A stretch of 64,000 nucleotides of DNA from Phaeobacter italicus. GTDB taxonomy: Bacteria > Pseudomonadota > Alphaproteobacteria > Rhodobacterales > Rhodobacteraceae. The notes below the pieces were generated by a model. The model ran no database searches, was not told the origin of the DNA, and saw only the letters and a list, made by a program, of their open reading frames with translations. Below are positions 52,841-62,564 of the stretch, in pieces. The position numbers and the translations under genes are program-made. Every line of letters begins with the position of its first letter. Within the stretch, counting starts at the first letter, position 1. The stretch spans positions 1 to 64,000 of the forward strand of contig NZ_CVRM01000034.1 of assembly GCF_001258055.1 (NCBI RefSeq). Direction: 5' to 3'.

Positions 52841-53590
52841 ATGGACATCAAGGGCAAGACAGTTGTGATCACCGGCGCCAGCCGAGGTATCGGGGCCGAT
52901 GCTGCCCGTGTTTTTGCAGCCGAGGGCGCCAATCTGGCCTTGCTGGCAAGGAGCAAAGACAGCCTGACAGCGCTGGCAGAAGAGATCGGCGAAAATGTGC
53001 TGACCTTTGCCTGTGATGTGTCCGACTATGCTGCTGTGGCCGACGCAATTGAAAAGACCCATGCGCATTTCGGTTCCCTGGATGTCCTGATCAACAACGC
53101 TGGCGTCGTGGATCCGATTGCCCGGCTGGAGGCCGCAGAGCCCGATGATTGGGGCAAGCTGATTGATATCAACGTCAAAGGCGTTTTCTACGGCATGCGT
53201 GCAGCGCTTCCCGTCATGAAGGCAGCGGGTAAGGGAACCATCCTCACCGTTAGTTCTGGGGCCGCACATAACCCTGTCGAGGGATGGAGCGGCTATTGCA
53301 CATCCAAGGCTGGGGCGGCGATGCTGACCCGCAGCCTGCATCTGGAAGAGGCGGAAAACGGCATTCGCGCCATGGGGCTGTCGCCGGGAACAGTTGCTAC
53401 CGAAATGCAGCGCGTGATCAAGGCAAGCGGCGTCAACCCTGTCAGCCAGCTTGATTGGTCTGTCCATATTCCGGCCGAATGGCCCGCCCGTGCGTTGCTA
53501 TGGATGTGCGGCACGGATGCGGATGAGTTTCTGGGCGAAGAGATTTCACTGCGCGAAGAGGCCATCCGCAAACGGGTCGGTCTGATATGA
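52841..53590 (+). CDS. Short-chain dehydrogenase/reductase
   Basis: A 249-residue classical SDR. The NAD(P) site TGASRGIGADAARVF (residues about 12-26), LINNAG, and the catalytic Ser-Tyr-Lys (TVSSGAAHNPVEG, then YCTSKAG) are all present. The start at 52841 follows GGAG. It overlaps the crotonase-like gene by ATGA, so both are made together, and is divergent from the DUF2125 gene. The pair suggests acyl-CoA or hydroxyacid metabolism; substrate unknown. Confidence 0.9.
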   Translation: MDIKGKTVVITGASRGIGADAARVFAAEGANLALLARSKDSLTALAEEIGENVLTFACDVSDYAAVADAIEKTHAHFGSLDVLINNAGVVDPIARLEAAEPDDWGKLIDINVKGVFYGMRAALPVMKAAGKGTILTVSSGAAHNPVEGWSGYCTSKAGAAMLTRSLHLEEAENGIRAMGLSPGTVATEMQRVIKASGVNPVSQLDWSVHIPAEWPARALLWMCGTDADEFLGEEISLREEAIRKRVGLI

Positions 53591-54207
53591 TCCAGCTGGA
53601 TATCGCGGAGAATGGACTTTGGACGGTTACGTTGAACCGTCCCGAAAAGGCAAATGCTCTTACGGCACAGATGCTGGAAGAGCTCTGTGATATCGCTGGG
53701 CAGGCTCATGTCGCGCGCGGCCTGATCCTGACAGGGGCGGGCAAGGTGTTCAGCGCCGGCGCCGACCTTGATGCTGCGCGGGCAGGGCTTGCCACCTCTC
53801 CCCTGTGGGAGCGCCTGTCAGGCGCGATCGCGGATTTGCCCTGCCTCACGATTGCGGCGCTCAATGGCACGCTGGCCGGTGGGGCAAACGGCATGGCCCT
53901 TGCCTGTGATCTGCGAATTGCAGTGCCGACGGCCAAGGTGTTTTATCCAGTGATGAAGCTTGGCTATCGCCCGCAACCGTCAGATGCACGGCGAATGACA
54001 GCTTTGATTGGTCCGGCCCGTACCAAGCTGATCCTTGCCGCTGGGCAGAAAATACCCGCAGAGGACGCCTTTGCGTTCGGTCTAGTGGACCGCATCGTCC
54101 CGCCGGAGGAACTGCTGGACACCGCTCGGGAGCTGATGGCCGATGCGCTTGCCGCGGATGCGGCAACAGCGGCAGCCATTCTTGCGGACTGCACCCGCGA
54201 GCTTTGA
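53587..54207 (+). CDS. Crotonase-like protein lacking both catalytic glutamates
   Basis: A 206-residue member of the enoyl-CoA hydratase/isomerase superfamily, shorter than the usual 255-265. The CoA-binding region (LNRPEKANALTAQML, SAGADLDAAR) and oxyanion-hole region (LAGGANGMALACDLRIA) are recognisable. Where classic hydratases have Glu in GGGCEL there is Asn (GGANGM), and where they have PEI(K)LG there is PVMKLG, so both acid-base glutamates are absent. It may act in another crotonase chemistry or be non-catalytic. It is coupled to the SDR gene. Confidence 0.8.
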   Translation: MIQLDIAENGLWTVTLNRPEKANALTAQMLEELCDIAGQAHVARGLILTGAGKVFSAGADLDAARAGLATSPLWERLSGAIADLPCLTIAALNGTLAGGANGMALACDLRIAVPTAKVFYPVMKLGYRPQPSDARRMTALIGPARTKLILAAGQKIPAEDAFAFGLVDRIVPPEELLDTARELMADALAADAATAAAILADCTREL

Positions 54208-54213
54208 CCCGGC

Positions 54214-54522
54214 TTACCTTTTGCGCCGCCCGCCCGTCACACGTGACCGGAATGCGGGCGGTCGCTTTTGGATCCACGCAATGAATTTGGCGAGACGCGG
54301 ATGGGTCCGCAAGGCAGCAACCGTGTTGTAACTACGTGCCAGCTCAGCTTCGCTCAGCGTTGCATGGATTTCCTTGTGGCAGATGTGATGCAGCAGCACC
54401 GTGGGGCCACCCTTGCCGCCTTTCAGCTTTGGGATCAGGTGGTGCAGGCTCTGGTCAACATCCGCAGGGATCGGGCGCCCGCACAAGGGGCAGATCGGCG
54501 GCGTTTCGGCAGGCGGTGACAT
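54214..54522 (-). CDS. Small HNH endonuclease family protein
   Basis: A 102-residue protein with an HNH-type fold: zinc Cys pair CPLCGRPIP, the His motif LHHLIPKLKGGKGG and the second half LHHICHKEIHATLS. The C-terminal tail is basic (RKRPPAFRSRVTGGRRKR, read in part). The start at 54522 (MSPPAETPP) is chosen; the open frame to 54873 runs antisense to the flavoprotein. Small HNH proteins of this type are common and of unknown role; some nick DNA. Confidence 0.8.
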   Translation of the reverse strand: MSPPAETPPICPLCGRPIPADVDQSLHHLIPKLKGGKGGPTVLLHHICHKEIHATLSEAELARSYNTVAALRTHPRLAKFIAWIQKRPPAFRSRVTGGRRKR

Positions 54523-54624
54523 TTGCAGGCTCTCTGGGTATGGCTGGGCGATGATGCAAAGATGCAGCGCGCACGGCTGATGACAAGCGGTGAGGCGGCA
54601 ATCCGTAATTAGAGGCATGAGAGA

Positions 54625-55830
54625 GTGGCGAAACAGCAGGCAGAGATCTGGGACGCTGTGGTCGTGGGGGCCGGACCCGCAGGTTTGCGTGCGGCCGAAA
54701 CGCTGGGCGCGGCCGGCTATCGTGTTCTGATTGCCGACGCCAAACCGTCGGTCGCCCGAAAGTTCCTGATGGCAGGCAAGTCGGGGCTGAACCTGACCAA
54801 GGACGAACCCCGCGAGCAGTTGCAGGCAAACTATGGCGACAAGGCTGCCTGGCTTGCACCCATGCTGGCGCATTGCAGCGCGCAGGAGGTGCAGGACTGG
54901 GCCCGTGGATTGGGCGTGACGCTGTTTTCCGGCTCAACCGGGCGGGTGTTTCCTGTCGAAATGAAGGCGTCACCCCTATTGCGGGCCTGGCTGTCCCGGC
55001 TCGACAGCTATGGGGTAGAGCGCCGAACCCGATGGCGTTGGCAGGGCTGGGACGGCGACGCGCTTTTGTTTGACACCGTGGAGGGCCCGCAACGCGTTGA
55101 TGCCCGCTGCACGGTTCTGGCAATGGGCGGCGCGAGCTGGTCGCGCTTGGGGCCAGATGGGGCCTGGGCCGATGTCCTGATGCGCAAGGCCGTGCCGCTG
55201 GCACCTTTCAAACCGGCAAATGTTGGTCTCTTGGTGGACTGGTCTGCCTATATGGCGTCCCATTTTGGTGCCCCGCTCAAGGGGATCGCCCTCATGGCGG
55301 GTGATCTGGTGAGCCGGGGAGAGGCCGTGATTTCGGATCGCGGTCTTGAAGGGGGTGGTGTTTACACTGTCTGCGCGGCAGTGCGCGAGGGGGCGCCGCT
55401 GACGATAGATTTGCTGCCGGATCTGAGCGCGAAAGAAATCGCCCAAAGGCTGGCGCGCCCGCGCGGCAAGGCCAGCTGGTCCAGCCATATGCGAAAAGTG
55501 CTGAAGCTTAGTCCACCGCGGCTTGCTCTGCTGCAGGAGTTTTGCCGCCCGCTGCCCACTGATCCTGAGGCGCTTGCCGGTGTATTGAAATCGATCCCTG
55601 TTCAACACGCCGGACTGCGGCCGATGGATGAGGCGATTTCAACTGCGGGTGGGGTGACTGTTGAGGCCTTGGATGACCAGCTGATGCTGCGTGCGCTTCC
55701 CGGCGTGTTCTGCGCTGGTGAAATGCTGGACTGGGAGGCCCCGACGGGTGGGTATCTGCTTACCGCCTGCCTGGCCACAGGTCGCTGGGCCGGGCAGGGC
55801 GCAATTGCATATCTGCGCGATCTTACTTGA
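54625..55830 (+). CDS. HI0933/TIGR03862-type flavoprotein
   Basis: A 401-residue FAD-dependent oxidoreductase-like protein. The dinucleotide-binding VVVGAGPAGLRAAETL (residues about 12-27) and the family segment KFLMAGKSGLNLT are diagnostic of the HI0933 group; the C-terminal FCAGEMLDWEAPTGGYLLTACLATG (split) closes the FAD site. No biochemical role is established. The start is GTG at 54625 with AGAGG upstream. It is convergent with a glutathione S-transferase gene, with an 8-bp overlap at the stops. Confidence 0.88.
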   Translation: MAKQQAEIWDAVVVGAGPAGLRAAETLGAAGYRVLIADAKPSVARKFLMAGKSGLNLTKDEPREQLQANYGDKAAWLAPMLAHCSAQEVQDWARGLGVTLFSGSTGRVFPVEMKASPLLRAWLSRLDSYGVERRTRWRWQGWDGDALLFDTVEGPQRVDARCTVLAMGGASWSRLGPDGAWADVLMRKAVPLAPFKPANVGLLVDWSAYMASHFGAPLKGIALMAGDLVSRGEAVISDRGLEGGGVYTVCAAVREGAPLTIDLLPDLSAKEIAQRLARPRGKASWSSHMRKVLKLSPPRLALLQEFCRPLPTDPEALAGVLKSIPVQHAGLRPMDEAISTAGGVTVEALDDQLMLRALPGVFCAGEMLDWEAPTGGYLLTACLATGRWAGQGAIAYLRDLT

Positions 55831-56413
55831 CCGAGGCCGCGACCTTCTGAAACGCGGGCCGACTGCGCATCCGCTTGCTGTATTCAAGCAGCGCCTTGTT
55901 TTCGAGCGGAAATTTCGCAGAGTATGCCCAGTTTAGGCAGTGCGTGCAGATGATGTCTGCGATGGTGAAGTCTTCCCCCATCAGGTAGGGGCCCTGCATG
56001 CGCGCTTCGAGCCGGTTCAGGCTGCGGGCAAATTCCCATTTCAGACTGTCTTTCAGCTCAGGAACGCGTTTGTCCTCTGGCAAGATGAAGCTGTGGCGTG
56101 CAGCCGTCCAAAGCACGGCGTCCAGTTCATCAAGCAACATATGCGTCACGGCGTCCTGTTTCGCCCGTGCAAGCGTACCAGCTCGGGCGGTTAACTGTCC
56201 GTGCTTGTCAGCGAGATAGGTGATGATCGCAGTCGAATCCGTGATCGCCTCGCCGTCTTCGACCAGGATCGGCACCTTACCCGACGGATTGAGCGCAAGG
56301 ACATCCGGGCTCTGCGGTAGGGCGGGGTTCAGATCATACTCCTGCCCCAACTCTTCCAGCGCCCAAAGAACACGATAGCAACGGGTAAGCTGCTTGCCGA
56401 TGACGGTGTACAT
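55823..56413 (-). CDS. Glutathione S-transferase
   Basis: A 196-residue cytosolic GST. The N-terminal thioredoxin fold starts MYTVIGKQLTRCYRVLWALEELG with the glutathione-binding KVPILVEDGEAITDSTAIITYL (split), and the C-terminal helical domain has SLNRLEARMQGPYLMGEDFTIADI. The start at 56413 follows GGGAGATTGG; the frame to 56473 has no support. It is unrelated to the Xi-class enzyme at 741-1703. Substrate unknown. Confidence 0.9.
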   Translation of the reverse strand: MYTVIGKQLTRCYRVLWALEELGQEYDLNPALPQSPDVLALNPSGKVPILVEDGEAITDSTAIITYLADKHGQLTARAGTLARAKQDAVTHMLLDELDAVLWTAARHSFILPEDKRVPELKDSLKWEFARSLNRLEARMQGPYLMGEDFTIADIICTHCLNWAYSAKFPLENKALLEYSKRMRSRPAFQKVAASVK

Positions 56414-56521
56414 AACGTCCAATCTCCCTAACTCTCTTACGCGAAAGGAAGCGGTTTGCAGGGCGCAGGTCAAGCCAGCCTCACCCGGCTGTGAAGGCGA
56501 CGCAGCGTCGAAGTCGTCGGC

Positions 56522-57550
56522 TCAGTTCACTCGGCTGAGGCGGGCCAGCTGAATAAGCGCGCGCTCCATCAAGGCCAGGGCCGGCGCCGTCTGCCCGGCA
56601 GACCGCAGCTGCAGATCCGTGTCGGTAAGCAGCGTCAACGCAGTTTCCAGTTTGAAGGCGCCCCAGCTTTGCGCCTGGCGCAACAGGCGGTCGCGCCGTT
56701 TCCCGTAGGCGGGAGGCCGAAGCCGTCCGATGCCCTGTGCGGGGCCACCGGGGTCTGATGCGATGGTGTAAAGGGTGCGGAAATGCCGGGTTGCCCCGAT
56801 ACAGAGCGTAACCGCGTTGGTGCCCTGGGCTTGCAGTCGGCCCATCAATGGTCCGATTTCCGCTCCGCGCCCCTCGGCCACGATATTGAGCATGTCATCC
56901 AGCGCAGCTTCGGTGGATTGCGGCGCGACGGCCTGAATGTCGTCGAGCGTCAGGGGAGAGCTGTCTTCGTATTTGTACAACGCGAGTTTTTCCACCATGC
57001 GGGAAAAATCGCCGGGGCCAATATCGTTGGCGATGTCGACCAGTGCGGACATGCTGTCCCCGGGCACATCGCGAATCTGCGCTTCGCTCAGAATACGTTC
57101 GATTTCGCTGCGCGAGGGTGGGTCGTCATAGATGCCGGTGGCATAGGCATTGCCGTGCCCTTCGAAGGCTTTTCGCAGTTTGGATGTCGCCTTGAGCTGG
57201 CCGGCCGTCACGACAATCTGCGCGTCTCCCGGCTGCCAGGCCTCAAGAGCCGAGATGATCGCTGGCGTCGCGGTGTCGTTGGCGTCCTCGACAAAGACCG
57301 CCCGGATACCTGGGAAAAATCCAACGGCCTTGACCGCATCCATCAACTGGGCCGGATCCTTGCGCAGATCAGAGGCGGGCATCCGGGTCAGGCGCATTTC
57401 CTCTTCGGCTGTTGGGCCAAGCAGGGCCGCAAGCATCTGCTGACGCTTGAGAGATACGCGCATCGCATCGGACCCATAAATCAGGATACCGGTCTTGCCC
57501 GAATCCGGGCGGGCAAAATAGCCCTCGGCCTCGCGCGGGCTCAGTTTCAT
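56522..57550 (-). CDS. holA: DNA polymerase III subunit delta
   Basis: A 342-residue clamp-loader subunit that opens the beta clamp. The N-terminal ILIYGSDAMRVSLKRQQML and the central AIISALEAWQPGD, then SMSALVDIANDIGPGDFSRMVEKLALY are typical. It overlaps lptE by 4 bp and belongs to the minus-strand operon leuS-lptE-holA, which is conserved in alphaproteobacteria. Confidence 0.93.
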   Translation of the reverse strand: MKLSPREAEGYFARPDSGKTGILIYGSDAMRVSLKRQQMLAALLGPTAEEEMRLTRMPASDLRKDPAQLMDAVKAVGFFPGIRAVFVEDANDTATPAIISALEAWQPGDAQIVVTAGQLKATSKLRKAFEGHGNAYATGIYDDPPSRSEIERILSEAQIRDVPGDSMSALVDIANDIGPGDFSRMVEKLALYKYEDSSPLTLDDIQAVAPQSTEAALDDMLNIVAEGRGAEIGPLMGRLQAQGTNAVTLCIGATRHFRTLYTIASDPGGPAQGIGRLRPPAYGKRRDRLLRQAQSWGAFKLETALTLLTDTDLQLRSAGQTAPALALMERALIQLARLSRVN

Positions 57551-58086
57551 TCCCCGGCCTGTTCCGTTGATTGGCGGCCCTCGGCCAGATTGACCGTGGT
57601 CAGCAGTTCGATCGTGATCTGATCAGCAAGAATCGTCATCAGTCTGCGCTGCGCGTCGCGTTCGCCAGCAAGTGTTTCCACCGTGCTGCCCGTTGCCGAA
57701 TAGCCCGTGAAGTTCTGCACATTGCCGCTGGCAACGATCATGCCGTCGGCCTGACGGGTCAGAATGTAATCCACGTAACCGACGACGGAATAGCGGGTGA
57801 TTTCGTTGTCGGCGGTGATCGCCTGACCTTCGCTGCGGGTGCGCAGGTTCAGATCAAGCGTATAGGCCCCTGTTGCGGTTCGCCCCAGTCGTTCCTCAAG
57901 GTTTTGAACGAGAAAATAGGCGTCCGAATCGTCCTTGGCCCCAAGCGTTTCGGGGGCCTGAACCGTCACGGCACCATAAAGAGCCGTGCCCGTGCCGCCC
58001 GGCGCGTAGACCGGCGTAAACCCGCAGGCCGCAACCAGAAAGGTTGCGGCCAAAGCGGCGAGATATCCGTGTTTAAGCCACGACAT
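57547..58086 (-). CDS. lptE: LPS-assembly lipoprotein LptE
   Basis: A 179-residue outer-membrane lipoprotein that plugs the LptD LPS translocon. The signal ends in a lipobox-like [11 protein letters not shown] with Cys near residue 21. The [10 protein letters not shown] and [17 protein letters not shown] segments fit the family. It lies between leuS (14-bp overlap) and holA (4-bp overlap), its usual place. Confidence 0.93.
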   Translation of the reverse strand: MSWLKHGYLAALAATFLVAACGFTPVYAPGGTGTALYGAVTVQAPETLGAKDDSDAYFLVQNLEERLGRTATGAYTLDLNLRTRSEGQAITADNEITRYSVVGYVDYILTRQADGMIVASGNVQNFTGYSATGSTVETLAGERDAQRRLMTILADQITIELLTTVNLAEGRQSTEQAGE

Positions 58087-60634
58087 TCACAATACGACCC
58101 GGCACAACGATCACCTTTTTCGGGGCGCCGCCATTCAGCGCCTTTTGCACAGCTTCATGCGCGAGGGCGAGTTTTTCAACCTCCGCCTTGTCGAGATCCT
58201 TGGCAACGGTGATTTCACCACGACGTTTGCCGTTGATCTGGATGGGCAGGGTTACGCTGTCTTCGACCAGCATCGTGTCGTCGGCCACCGGCCAAGACGC
58301 CGTTGCGCAGAGACCTGCGCCACCTTGATGATGCCAGATGTCCTCTGCCAGGTGCGGGGTCATGGGTGACATCAGCTGTGCCAGCGTCATGATGGCCTGC
58401 TTTTGTGCCGCAGTACCCGCCTTGGATTTCGCCAGCGTGTTGGTAAAGCCATAAAGCTTTGCGATCGCGGCATTGAACCCGAAGGTTTCGATGCTGAGGG
58501 TTACATCCCGGATCGCCTTGTGCATTTCGCGCAGCAGCTCGTCATCACCGCTGCCTGTCGCGTCGGGCTCCATGCTGGCGATCTTGTCGCAGAGGTTCCA
58601 GACACGGTTCAGGTGTTTGTGCGCGGCTTCTGCACCTGCGGCGGTCCATTCCACGTCCCGCTCGGGCGGGCTATCGGACAGCACGAACCAGCGCGCGGTG
58701 TCCGCACCATAGGACGAGATGATCTGTAGCGGATCGACAACGTTGTTCTTCGACTTCGACATCTTGGCGGATGGAATCACCTTGATCGCTTCGCCGGTGT
58801 CTTTGACGTAGACGCCGCCATCCCGTTCTTCCACCTCTTCGGGGTAGTGGTAGATCGGGCGCCCATTCTCGGTCTTGCGTTCTGCGTTCTCGTAGATCGC
58901 ATGGGTCACCATGCCCTGTGTAAAGAGCGCGTTGAACGGTTCTTTTGCCTTTTCAGGCAGGTGGCCACAGATCTGCATCGCACGAGCAAAGAAGCGCGAA
59001 TAGAGCAGGTGAAGAATCGCGTGTTCGATACCGCCGATGTACTGATCGACATTCATCCAATATTCCGCGTCCTCCATCCGGGTCGGAGTATCTGCATCCG
59101 GCGCGGTGAAGCGGGCAAAGTACCAAGACGAATCGACGAATGTATCCATCGTGTCGGTTTCACGTTTGGCCGGTTTGCCGCAGGTCGGGCAGTCGCAGTC
59201 ACGCCAAGTCGGGTGACGATCCAGCGGGTTGCCGGGCTTGTCAAAGCTGACATCGTCGGGCAGGCGGACAGGCAGGTTCTCTTTCTTTTCGGGAACGACG
59301 CCACAGCTGTCACAATGGACGACGGGAATCGGGCATCCCCAATAGCGCTGACGGGACAGACCCCAATCGCGCAGACGGAACTTGGTTACGCCTTCGCCCC
59401 AGCCGTCAGCCTCCGCCTTGTCGACGGCCGCATTCACGGCCTCTTCGCCGGTTTGTTCGCCGTTTCCGGAGAAACCTTTTACGTAGCGAACTTTCTCGGC
59501 CTTTGTCGGGACGTAGGCTTCGCTCAGATCGCCGCCTTCACTGCTGGGATCTTCAAACACCGGGATGATCGGCAGGTCGTATTTGGTGGCGAATTCGAAA
59601 TCGCGCTGATCGTGAGCCGGGCACGCAAAGATCGCGCCAGTGCCATAGTCCATCAGAATGAAGTTCGCGATCCAGACAGGCAGTTCCCAGTTCGGATCGA
59701 GGGGGTGTTTCACTTTGATGCCGGTGTCATAGCCCAGCTTTTCAGCGGTCTCGATGGCTTCCTCTGTGGTGCCGCCCTTGCGGCACTCGGCAACAAATGC
59801 CGCGACTTCGTCCGATTCGGCCTCCAGCGCTTTGGCAATCGGGTGGTCGGGCGAAATGCCGACAAAGGACGCCCCCATCAGCGTGTCGGGCCGTGTGGTG
59901 TAGACTTCAATCGCTTCGCCGCCATCGGTGCGTTCAAAGGAGAACTGCAATCCGCGCGACTTGCCGATCCAGTTTTCCTGCATCAGGCGGACCTTGGCAG
60001 GCCAGTTCTCGAGGCTGTCGAGCGCGTCCAGAAGCTCTTCTGAATAGTCGGAGATCTTGAAGAACCACTGGGTCAGCTCACGCCGTTCCACCAGCGCGCC
60101 CGAGCGCCAGCCGCGCCCGTTTTCAACCTGTTCGTTGGCCAGAACGGTCATATCGACCGGGTCCCAGTTCACCACCGCGTTCTTGCGGTAAACCAGGCCT
60201 TTTTCAAGGAAATCAAGGAAGAGGGCCTGCTGCTGACCATAGTATTCCGGATCACAGGTCGCAAATTCGCGGCTCCAGTCGATCGACAGTCCCAGAGGCT
60301 TCATCTGACCGCGCATGTCCGCGATGTTTTTGTAGGTCCAGTCTTTAGGATGGCCCCCGGATGCCATCGCGGCGTTTTCTGCGGGCATCCCGAAGGCGTC
60401 CCATCCCATCGGATGCAGCACGTTGTGGCCGGTCGACAGCTTGTAGCGGGCGACAACGTCACCCATGGTGTAGTTGCGCACATGTCCCATATGAATACGT
60501 CCGGACGGATAGGGGAACATTTCCAGCACGTAATATTTGGGTTTGTCGTCTGTGCGGTTTGCCTGAAAAATCCCGGCTTTTTCCCAGGCGTCCTGCCAAC
60601 GCGCTTCGATTTCCGGGGCAACATAACGGGGCAT
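58073..60634 (-). CDS. leuS: Leucyl-tRNA synthetase
   Basis: An 853-residue class I synthetase. The HIGH-type motif is [13 protein letters not shown] (about residues 40-52), the KMSKS motif is [15 protein letters not shown], and the CP1 editing domain and a Cys-rich insert ([11 protein letters not shown] and [10 protein letters not shown]) lie between. The start at 60634 ([13 protein letters not shown]) is used; GTG 60637 is adjacent. It heads the leuS-lptE-holA operon and is separated from the DUF3576 gene by a terminator. Confidence 0.97.
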   Translation of the reverse strand: MPRYVAPEIEARWQDAWEKAGIFQANRTDDKPKYYVLEMFPYPSGRIHMGHVRNYTMGDVVARYKLSTGHNVLHPMGWDAFGMPAENAAMASGGHPKDWTYKNIADMRGQMKPLGLSIDWSREFATCDPEYYGQQQALFLDFLEKGLVYRKNAVVNWDPVDMTVLANEQVENGRGWRSGALVERRELTQWFFKISDYSEELLDALDSLENWPAKVRLMQENWIGKSRGLQFSFERTDGGEAIEVYTTRPDTLMGASFVGISPDHPIAKALEAESDEVAAFVAECRKGGTTEEAIETAEKLGYDTGIKVKHPLDPNWELPVWIANFILMDYGTGAIFACPAHDQRDFEFATKYDLPIIPVFEDPSSEGGDLSEAYVPTKAEKVRYVKGFSGNGEQTGEEAVNAAVDKAEADGWGEGVTKFRLRDWGLSRQRYWGCPIPVVHCDSCGVVPEKKENLPVRLPDDVSFDKPGNPLDRHPTWRDCDCPTCGKPAKRETDTMDTFVDSSWYFARFTAPDADTPTRMEDAEYWMNVDQYIGGIEHAILHLLYSRFFARAMQICGHLPEKAKEPFNALFTQGMVTHAIYENAERKTENGRPIYHYPEEVEERDGGVYVKDTGEAIKVIPSAKMSKSKNNVVDPLQIISSYGADTARWFVLSDSPPERDVEWTAAGAEAAHKHLNRVWNLCDKIASMEPDATGSGDDELLREMHKAIRDVTLSIETFGFNAAIAKLYGFTNTLAKSKAGTAAQKQAIMTLAQLMSPMTPHLAEDIWHHQGGAGLCATASWPVADDTMLVEDSVTLPIQINGKRRGEITVAKDLDKAEVEKLALAHEAVQKALNGGAPKKVIVVPGRIVNVVA

Positions 60635-60654
60635 CACAGCAGTCCTTCGTAGAT

Positions 60655-60680
60655 AAAAACGCCAGGTTTTTGGCCTGGCG
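60655..60680 (-). terminator. Terminator between DUF3576 gene and leuS
   Basis: On the minus strand CGCCAGG (60680-60674), a 7-nt loop and CCTGGCG (60666-60660) are followed by TTTTT (60659-60655). It separates the DUF3576 transcript from the leuS operon although all point the same way. Confidence 0.85.
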
Positions 60681-60741
60681 CTTGTGATAGTGATGTTTGC
60701 CCAGCTGTTCCAGTGGGCAGAAAAGGGGGGGGCGCCTCGCG

Positions 60742-61230
60742 TCAGAGCTTGCGATCGGCAATCCGCAACTGGCGGGCCCGCGAGAGAATCGCATCCTCAA
60801 TCGCGCGGGCGGTACTGGCGCTGACGGGACCATTCCGGGTCTGCAGCGAGACATTCAGTGAGCGGGCATCCAGCGCCGGGTCTTTGATGTGAACAGTCGC
60901 GCGATAGGCCCGACCACCACCCGGAGGTGTGCCATAGCCTGTCACGATAACGCCGGTGTAGGGTTCAACCGTTTGAAGCGGCAGGAAATCCAGCACATCC
61001 AGCGTCGCAGTCCAAAGATAGCGATTCACCTGAACGATCTGCTCGGCCTTTGTCGGTTTGAAGGCGTCCCAGATAGTGGTCCCCTTGTATGTGTCCGGAT
61101 CCCGAGGGTTTCCGCCAATCACGTTTTCACTGTAGGTAGACGGGCCTTTGCGGCTCTTGCCGCCAAATGCACCACAGCTGGCTGTTACAGCCACAAGCGA
61201 AAGAAGTCCGAGAGTCGTAAGCCAGCGCAT
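60742..61230 (-). CDS. DUF3576 lipoprotein
   Basis: A 162-residue lipoprotein of the alphaproteobacterial DUF3576 family. The signal ends in the lipobox TASCGAFGG (Cys near residue 19). The body has the family marks [20 protein letters not shown] and [21 protein letters not shown] (split). ATG 61230 is chosen over TTG 61239. It is located upstream of leuS, as in related genomes. Function unknown, likely outer-membrane. Confidence 0.88.
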   Translation of the reverse strand: MRWLTTLGLLSLVAVTASCGAFGGKSRKGPSTYSENVIGGNPRDPDTYKGTTIWDAFKPTKAEQIVQVNRYLWTATLDVLDFLPLQTVEPYTGVIVTGYGTPPGGGRAYRATVHIKDPALDARSLNVSLQTRNGPVSASTARAIEDAILSRARQLRIADRKL

Positions 61231-61511
61231 GATGGGCAAGATCCGTTACTATTACCGGTTGCGGACTAGTCCTAGACAAGCGATCAGGCGGCAACAAGCC
61301 TATTCTTTAATAGACTCCCCCTGTGCGAAGCCGTTGATGCGGCAAGGGTTAAGATACTGTGGCATCGATGCATCAACTTACCCTCGAAAGGTTTGCGCCT
61401 CTCCTCCCACGCTTGCGCAACCACCCCAAAAAGAGCGAAACGGATTGCGTACTCAGACTTGTGCCACTCAGCGCCTGTTTGAGCTTGGAAATTTAAACCC
61501 GAGGGAAAAAC
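61231..61511. other. Intergenic region between DUF3576 gene and porin gene
   Basis: The 281-bp gap carries divergent promoters. GAGGGAAAAAC lies just before the porin start. A long 5' leader is possible, but no specific motif was identified. Confidence 0.35.
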
Positions 61512-62456
61512 ATGAAAAAGATTCTCTTCGCTTCGACTGCGCTGGTCGCAACCGCTGGTGTTGCAGCTGCAGACGTTTCGTTCGGTGGCTACGGCCGCTT
61601 TGGTATCGGTTACGTTGAAGATCGCACCGTTGGCGGCACCTCCGACACCGTGATCGTAAGCCGTTTCCGTCTGAACATCGACGGTTCTGCAGAAACCGAC
61701 GCAGGCGTGAAATTCTCCGCTCGCGTTCGTCTGCAGGCTGACGAAGATGCTGCTTCCGGCGAAGCAAACGCAGCTGGCCTGAACGGCGCGCGTTTCTCCG
61801 TTGAGTACGGCGGTCTGCGTGTTGACGTAGGCAACGTTGCTGGCGCAATCGACAACCTGCCCAACTACTACGGCAACGAGCCGGGTCTGGAAAACTTCGT
61901 CGGTCAGTACTCCGGTGTTGACTACGGCTTCCTGGGTTACTCCTCCGGTGGCGCAGGTTCCAACGGCGTGTACGCACGTTACGCAGTTGGTGACTTCGCA
62001 GTCGCAGCGTCTTACGACCAAGCACCGAACGGTGGCGACGGCGACCGTTTCGACATCCACGCTGCTTACACCTTCGGCAACATCACCGCTGCTCTGGCAT
62101 ATGGTGAGACCGACAACGGTGCAGCTGAAGACGACGACATCGTTGTTCTGTCGCTGGGCGGCTCCTGGGGCGCATTCTCCGGCACCCTGCTGGTTGGTGA
62201 CGAAACCATTGGCGGCAACGTTGCAGCTTCTGACACCTTCTACGGTGTTTCCGCAGCGTACGACGTAAGCTCTGCAACCACCCTGACCTTCGCTTACGGC
62301 GACGGCTCCGGCGACGCAGACACCCGCAACGTTGGTCTGGGCGTGATCCACGACCTGGGCGGCGGTGTCTCCCTGCGTGGTGGTATCGGCGAGTCCAAAG
62401 CGGGCAACGCCGACGGTCAGATGCGTGCCGACTTCGGTGCTCAGTTCAGCTTCTAA
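61512..62456 (+). CDS. Outer-membrane porin (Rhodobacter type)
   Basis: A 314-residue beta-barrel porin with signal peptide MKKILFASTALVATAGVAAA. The body starts DVSFGGYGRFGIGYVED and has alternating hydrophobic/charged strands with Gly/Asp-rich turns, ending in RADFGAQFSF, the C-terminal Phe needed for BAM-mediated assembly. Codon use is strongly biased towards C/T-ended codons, as in highly expressed genes. It follows a strong AGGGAAAAA ribosome site and ends at a terminator. It should be a major porin for small solutes. Confidence 0.92.
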   Translation: MKKILFASTALVATAGVAAADVSFGGYGRFGIGYVEDRTVGGTSDTVIVSRFRLNIDGSAETDAGVKFSARVRLQADEDAASGEANAAGLNGARFSVEYGGLRVDVGNVAGAIDNLPNYYGNEPGLENFVGQYSGVDYGFLGYSSGGAGSNGVYARYAVGDFAVAASYDQAPNGGDGDRFDIHAAYTFGNITAALAYGETDNGAAEDDDIVVLSLGGSWGAFSGTLLVGDETIGGNVAASDTFYGVSAAYDVSSATTLTFAYGDGSGDADTRNVGLGVIHDLGGGVSLRGGIGESKAGNADGQMRADFGAQFSF

Positions 62457-62480
62457 GTTGATCTGAACCACACGGTTCGA

Positions 62481-62512
62481 GGGCGGGCTCATAGGAGCTC
62501 GCCCTTTTCTTT
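62481..62512 (+). terminator. Intrinsic terminator after the porin gene
   Basis: GGGCGGGCTC (62481-62490) and GAGCTCGCCC (62495-62504) with one mismatch and loop ATAG, followed by TTTTCTTTT. Confidence 0.9.
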
Positions 62513-62564
62513 TGTGCAAAAACCGTGTTTCTCTGCGCGCGATCAAGACTTCAGAGAGGCCGTC

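Noticed and set aside
52706-53467. 254-residue N-terminal extension of the DUF2125 frame
   Set aside because: It runs antisense to a clear SDR gene, and a signal peptide with a ribosome site marks the true start at 52705.
61284-62546. 420-codon open frame on the minus strand opposite the porin gene
   Set aside because: It is a shadow produced by the strong codon bias of the porin; the product is Cys/Val/Thr-rich with no domain, and the plus-strand porin explains the region.
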